From positions 554,354-618,353 of the forward strand of contig NZ_QRDQ01000008.1 of the NCBI RefSeq assembly GCF_003385895.1: DNA of 64,000 nt, given 5' to 3'. This document shows, piece after piece, positions 61,030 through 64,000 of this stretch. Under the pieces are notes generated by a model. The model saw only the letters and a program-made list of their open reading frames with translations. It had not been told where the DNA came from and did not search any database. Every line of letters starts with the position of its first letter. The first letter of the stretch is position 1. A program made the position numbers and the translations under genes. The DNA is from Flavobacterium cutihirudinis. GTDB taxonomy: Bacteria; Bacteroidota; Bacteroidia; Flavobacteriales; Flavobacteriaceae.

Positions 61030-61932
61030 CTAAACTCCTTGGTAATATTGAGTTTCTTTTTTTATAGTTTTAATCTTAAACGGGTAGCTAATAACATGCA
61101 ATATATATACTATTGGCGAGATTAACCATATTGCGAGGAATAAATAAACATAAAATAATTTAAGAAGCAATTTTCTGTTTTTTTGGTTTTTATGAATGAA
61201 ATTAGACCATTTATTAAAGATTTTGTTAGCAGTTTTGTCAACTTTAACCAAATATGGACTGATTTTTACGGCTCCAATTTCGGCTAATTTCGGCTGTAAA
61301 TCTTCTAATTTGTTTTGTTTGAATTCAGAAAGCATGATTTCGCCAAATTTATCTGATTCCTGAATGTCTTTTTCCGAAACGCCAGGAAGCGGAAAAAAAC
61401 CTAAATATTTTTCTTTTATACCAGAAAACATCCAGTGAACAATAGTAATCACACTTATAAGATTTCCAACGCGGTCAACTAAGGCGACATTTCCAACCAG
61501 TTTTGCGTTAGCTTCCTGAAGCAAAACTTTTACTTTTTCCTGCGCCATAATCCACATATTTCGGGAACCGTTTATAGTAATAACGGGAGTATTGCTTAGA
61601 ATGTTTTTGCCTTCAGCACTTTTTAGAAAAGAGTTCATCGGGATTGAAGGCGTCAAATACCAAACCTGATAATGTAAAAGAACAAGATCAAATTTTGTAT
61701 TTAAAATTTCACTAGGAACGGGTTTTAAAGCCGTCGGAATCTGTAGAAAAGATTCTGGAAAAGCGTCAAAAAAAGTGGTTTTATTCCACGGAAAAGGAAA
61801 CGGTTTTTCTAATTGTATTTCATGAAAAACGACGTTGATTTCATCTGAATTTAGAAACGGTTTTGCAATGTTGCGTGCAATCGATTCCAGTTGTCCAGAT
61901 TGGGAATAATAAATAACGAGAACATTTTTCAT
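61030..61932 (-). CDS. darA: Dialkylresorcinol-forming enzyme DarA
   Basis: 300 residues. The N-terminal flavodoxin-like fold MKNVLVIYYSQSGQLESIARNI is joined to a specific middle part (YQVWYLTPSIPMNSFLKS, VITINGSRNMWIMAQEKV) and a C-terminal membrane helix (VYLFLAIWLISPIVYILHV). DarA converts the DarB product into the aromatic dialkylresorcinol. A good -7 box (complement of 61959-61966) lies 26 bases upstream, so this may be the first gene of the unit down to 45134. Confidence 0.92.
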   Translation of the reverse strand: MKNVLVIYYSQSGQLESIARNIAKPFLNSDEINVVFHEIQLEKPFPFPWNKTTFFDAFPESFLQIPTALKPVPSEILNTKFDLVLLHYQVWYLTPSIPMNSFLKSAEGKNILSNTPVITINGSRNMWIMAQEKVKVLLQEANAKLVGNVALVDRVGNLISVITIVHWMFSGIKEKYLGFFPLPGVSEKDIQESDKFGEIMLSEFKQNKLEDLQPKLAEIGAVKISPYLVKVDKTANKIFNKWSNFIHKNQKNRKLLLKLFYVYLFLAIWLISPIVYILHVISYPFKIKTIKKETQYYQGV

Positions 61933-61958
61933 TTGGGTTTGCTTTCTTTGGTTGAAAG

Positions 61959-61966
61959 CAAAAATA
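61959..61966 (-). promoter_or_regulatory. Candidate -7 box TATTTTTG for the dar/flexirubin unit
   Basis: The complement fits TAnnTTTG, 26 bases before the darA ATG. Confidence 0.55.
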
Positions 61967-62012
61967 AGTAAATTATTTTAAAAGAATTTTCTTGTTTAAT
62001 GGAATGTTTTTT

Positions 62013-62262
62013 GCCACGAATTTCACGAATTTTCACGAATTAATTGATGCGTTAATTCGAAAAGTAATTACAAATGTGACTATGAAGATTAAAAGAAAAC
62101 AATCATGATAATAGTTATTAAGAAACGTGCAAATCTAAACATAGCCCTTGGTTTCAACCATGGGAAACGAATCGGAATAATCTTTGTGTTCCCGTGGTTG
62201 AAACCACGGGCTATAGAATTGTTGACAAAAAAAAAATAGTGAAAATTAGTGTAATTCGTGGC
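62013..62262. repeat. Inverted repeats nested within GCCACGAATTTCAC repeats
   Basis: Outer pair: GCCACGAATTTCACGAATTT (62013 on) and its reverse copy at 62237-62262 (three mismatches in 26). Inner pair: ATAGCCCTTGGTTTCAACCA.. (62141-62166) and TTCCCGTGGTTGAAACCACG.. (62189-62214), 24 of 26 paired; each arm is itself palindromic (CCCGTGGTTGAAACCACGGG). The 61933-62268 spacer has no gene. Confidence 0.88.
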
Positions 62263-62268
62263 AAAAAA

Positions 62269-63150
62269 CTAAGCCTTCAAATCATTCCAAAAGTCGAAAT
62301 AATTGAACCACTGCAAAGGATATTTCTGCAGAATGCTTTCAACGCTTTTCACATATTCTTTTAATAAACCTTTTTCGTCGCGGTGTTTCACTGTTGCTTC
62401 GCGCGCATATAAATGATAATGAAGATTTGGTTCTTTCATTACATAAACAAAAACAACCGGAACTTTTAATCTTGAAGCGATTAAGAATGGGCCTGAAGGA
62501 AAATTAGTACTTTTGCCTAAGATTTCTTCAGAAAGTGATTTGGTTCCTTCAAAATAACGATCGCCAGTAAAACAAACCAATTCATTATTGGCTAAAGCCG
62601 AATTGATTTCGAAGATATGAGACAAATCGTCTTTGATGATAATAAATTTTACGGCCGATTTTCTTGTAACGCTTTCCAGATAATTCTTAATTGCCGAATG
62701 CTCTAAATCAGTCGTAACCAAATTGATTTGGAAATCAAGATCAATGTCGCCAAAAAAATGTTCGGCGATTTCAAAATTCCCAACGTGTGCGCTAATTAAA
62801 ACCCCGCCTTTTTTTTCGGCTAGAAGTTTTTTCAGAATTTCGATTCCGTCAAATTCGTAAGTGAATTTGTTTCGAAGTCCAGCCGAAATAGAAATTTTGT
62901 CAATAATAGTTTGTCCAAAAGTGTAGTAACTCTTGAAAACCATTTTTTTTGACTGAAAATTAGAGTTTTGAAGTCTTTCCTTGAAATAGTAAAAAATAGC
63001 TTTATTGCTTTTCTTTAAAAACAGAAAATAATAAGAAGCGACAAAATAAAGTAAGACATAGGCAGATTTGACACCCGCTTTTTGTATCAAAAAAACGAAT
63101 ATTTTATAGCCTAAAACTGTTCCTTTTGATTTGCCATCCCATTGACTCAT
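62269..63150 (-). CDS. LpxL-like lysophospholipid acyltransferase
   Basis: 293 residues with a signal-anchor-like helix near 30-50. The motif SAHVGNFEIAEHFFGD (H-x4-E) near residue 118 and GDRYFEGTKS near 190 are typical of the LpxL/HtrB acyltransferases. Aryl-polyene clusters carry such a gene; it may move the polyene or a fatty acid onto a lipid. One-base overlap with the ACP gene. Confidence 0.87.
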   Translation of the reverse strand: MSQWDGKSKGTVLGYKIFVFLIQKAGVKSAYVLLYFVASYYFLFLKKSNKAIFYYFKERLQNSNFQSKKMVFKSYYTFGQTIIDKISISAGLRNKFTYEFDGIEILKKLLAEKKGGVLISAHVGNFEIAEHFFGDIDLDFQINLVTTDLEHSAIKNYLESVTRKSAVKFIIIKDDLSHIFEINSALANNELVCFTGDRYFEGTKSLSEEILGKSTNFPSGPFLIASRLKVPVVFVYVMKEPNLHYHLYAREATVKHRDEKGLLKEYVKSVESILQKYPLQWFNYFDFWNDLKA

Positions 63151-63404
63151 TAAGCAGCTTTAGCTTTTATCTTGGTTTCAATCAGGTCATAGAAGTTCTG
63201 AAAAGTTGCGATACCAACGAAATCTGCTTCAACCAATTTTACACCAAAGTTAGCTTCAATAGAAACTACTAAATCAACATAATCTAAGCTGTCTAACCCA
63301 AGTGTATCTTTTAAATTAGCATCTGGTTCAATTTCATCATTATCTACTTCAAACTCATCAACCAAAAAACCATTAATTTTCGTTATAATCTCTTCTTTAT
63401 TCAT
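63150..63404 (-). CDS. Acyl carrier protein
   Basis: 84 residues. The phosphopantetheine serine is in LGLDSLDYVDLVV near residue 37. Start at ATG 63404: a longer frame to 63482 only reads out of the KS gene in another frame. The second carrier protein; it overlaps the KS gene stop by eight bases and the acyltransferase start by one. Confidence 0.93.
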   Translation of the reverse strand: MNKEEIITKINGFLVDEFEVDNDEIEPDANLKDTLGLDSLDYVDLVVSIEANFGVKLVEADFVGIATFQNFYDLIETKIKAKAA

Positions 63405-64000
63405 TGTCCAATTTAAACTTTTTAACCACCAACGCAGAGTTGGTTCCTCCGAAACCGAAAGAATTGGACAAAAATATGTCAAATTTTTTGTTTAACGTAG
63501 TTTTAACTAAATTTAATTTCATCGCATCTTCATCTGGATTTTCCAAATTGATGTTTGGCGCAATGAAATCGTTCTGCATCATTAGAATAGAATAAATTAC
63601 TTCGCTTGCTCCAGCCATCCAGCATTCGTGGCCTGTCATTGATTTTGTAGAACTTACCGGTGGATTTTTTTCGCCAAAAACTTCGAAGATGGCTTTTGCT
63701 TCATTTGCATCACCAACAGGCGTTGAGGTTGCATGCGCATTTATATATTCAATATCTGATGCGTGTAATTTGGCTTCTTCCAGCGCGCGTTGCATCGCTG
63801 TGGCTGGTCCTTCGACGTTTGGAGTCGAGATATGTCCGCCGTTTGATGAAAATCCGTAGCCTGAAACTTCGGCAATAATATTCGCACCACGAGCGATTGC
63901 CGATTCGTAACTTTCTAAAATTAAAGTTGCGCCTCCGCCACTCGGAATTAATCCGTCGCGGTCTTTATCAAAAGGTCTTGAGGCTTTTTCAGGATCGCTT
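63397..64000 (-). CDS. Beta-ketoacyl-ACP synthase II (C-terminal part, runs off right edge)
   Basis: About 200 C-terminal residues. RPFDKDRDGLIPSGGGATLILESYESA, NAHATSTPVGD (first His), KSMTGHECWMAGASE (second His) and SNSFGFGGTNSALV are FabF hallmarks. The Cys elbow lies outside the window. It would be a FabF-like elongation enzyme of the flexirubin cluster, translationally coupled to the ACP gene. Confidence 0.93.
   Translation of the reverse strand, partial: SDPEKASRPFDKDRDGLIPSGGGATLILESYESAIARGANIIAEVSGYGFSSNGGHISTPNVEGPATAMQRALEEAKLHASDIEYINAHATSTPVGDANEAKAIFEVFGEKNPPVSSTKSMTGHECWMAGASEVIYSILMMQNDFIAPNINLENPDEDAMKLNLVKTTLNKKFDIFLSNSFGFGGTNSALVVKKFKLDNE

Noticed and set aside
63405..63482. 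N-terminal extension of the second ACP
   Set aside because: It lies inside the upstream KS gene in another frame; ATG 63404 gives the normal ACP length.
1..64000. tRNA, rRNA, prophage or toxin-antitoxin loci
   Set aside because: No cloverleaf, rRNA or phage structural genes were recognised. The ORF6N gene alone is not enough to call a prophage.

Overview
The window reads as a chromosomal segment of a Flavobacterium-type Bacteroidota, probably close to F. johnsoniae. The base composition is AT-rich, -7 boxes follow the TAnnTTTG pattern, ribosome-binding purine tracts are weak or absent, and several genes begin with TTG. The gene content is flavobacterial: SprE/PorW, a split F-type ATP synthase, a flexirubin cluster with darA/darB, and families restricted to this group. 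No rRNA, tRNA, IS element, prophage or cas gene was seen.

Layout. 1-3438: end of a surface-polysaccharide locus (partial glycosyltransferase, UDP-glucuronate decarboxylase-like SDR, polyprenyl-phosphate sugar transferase, family 2 glycosyltransferase). 3439-4246: an ORF6N-domain gene followed by seven palindromic repeats that resemble an internal part of the gene itself; this is the most unusual feature of the window. 4289-14967: CapK-like adenylate-forming enzyme, purD, two small-family membrane proteins, upp, DUF4254 plus family 9 glycosyltransferase, a stand-alone ferredoxin-fused reductase, and an ABC pair. 15054-24010: sprE, a bactofilin, then atpZ/I-like genes and atpB-E-F-H-A-G. atpD and atpC are absent, as is usual in this phylum. 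24011-24515 holds no gene but several repeats and hairpins. 24537-36572: housekeeping and envelope genes (GNAT, flippase, dut, nucleotidyltransferase, TPR/DUF4292/EnvC-like trio, CBS, rbfA, LolE-like permease, MATE, dusB).

36718-64000, almost all on the minus strand: a flexirubin/aryl-polyene and dialkylresorcinol biosynthesis cluster that runs off the right edge. It has darA and darB, two carrier proteins, a KS, a cysteine-less KS partner (CLF-like), further KSs including a short KS-like remnant, three hotdog dehydratase-like proteins with complementary losses of catalytic residues, a thioesterase, acyltransferases, a PaaK-like ligase, an FAD-dependent desaturase-like enzyme, a BtrH-like acyltransferase candidate, an ABC transporter, and an MMPL-acyltransferase fusion with LolA-like and lipoprotein partners. 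Together they would make, esterify and export a lipid pigment to the outer membrane. No ketoreductase or tyrosine/histidine ammonia-lyase is present inside the window; these are expected to the right.

The spacers of this cluster carry families of dispersed inverted repeats, some nested and some flanking genes. Every functional statement rests on motif recognition by eye; no database search was run.
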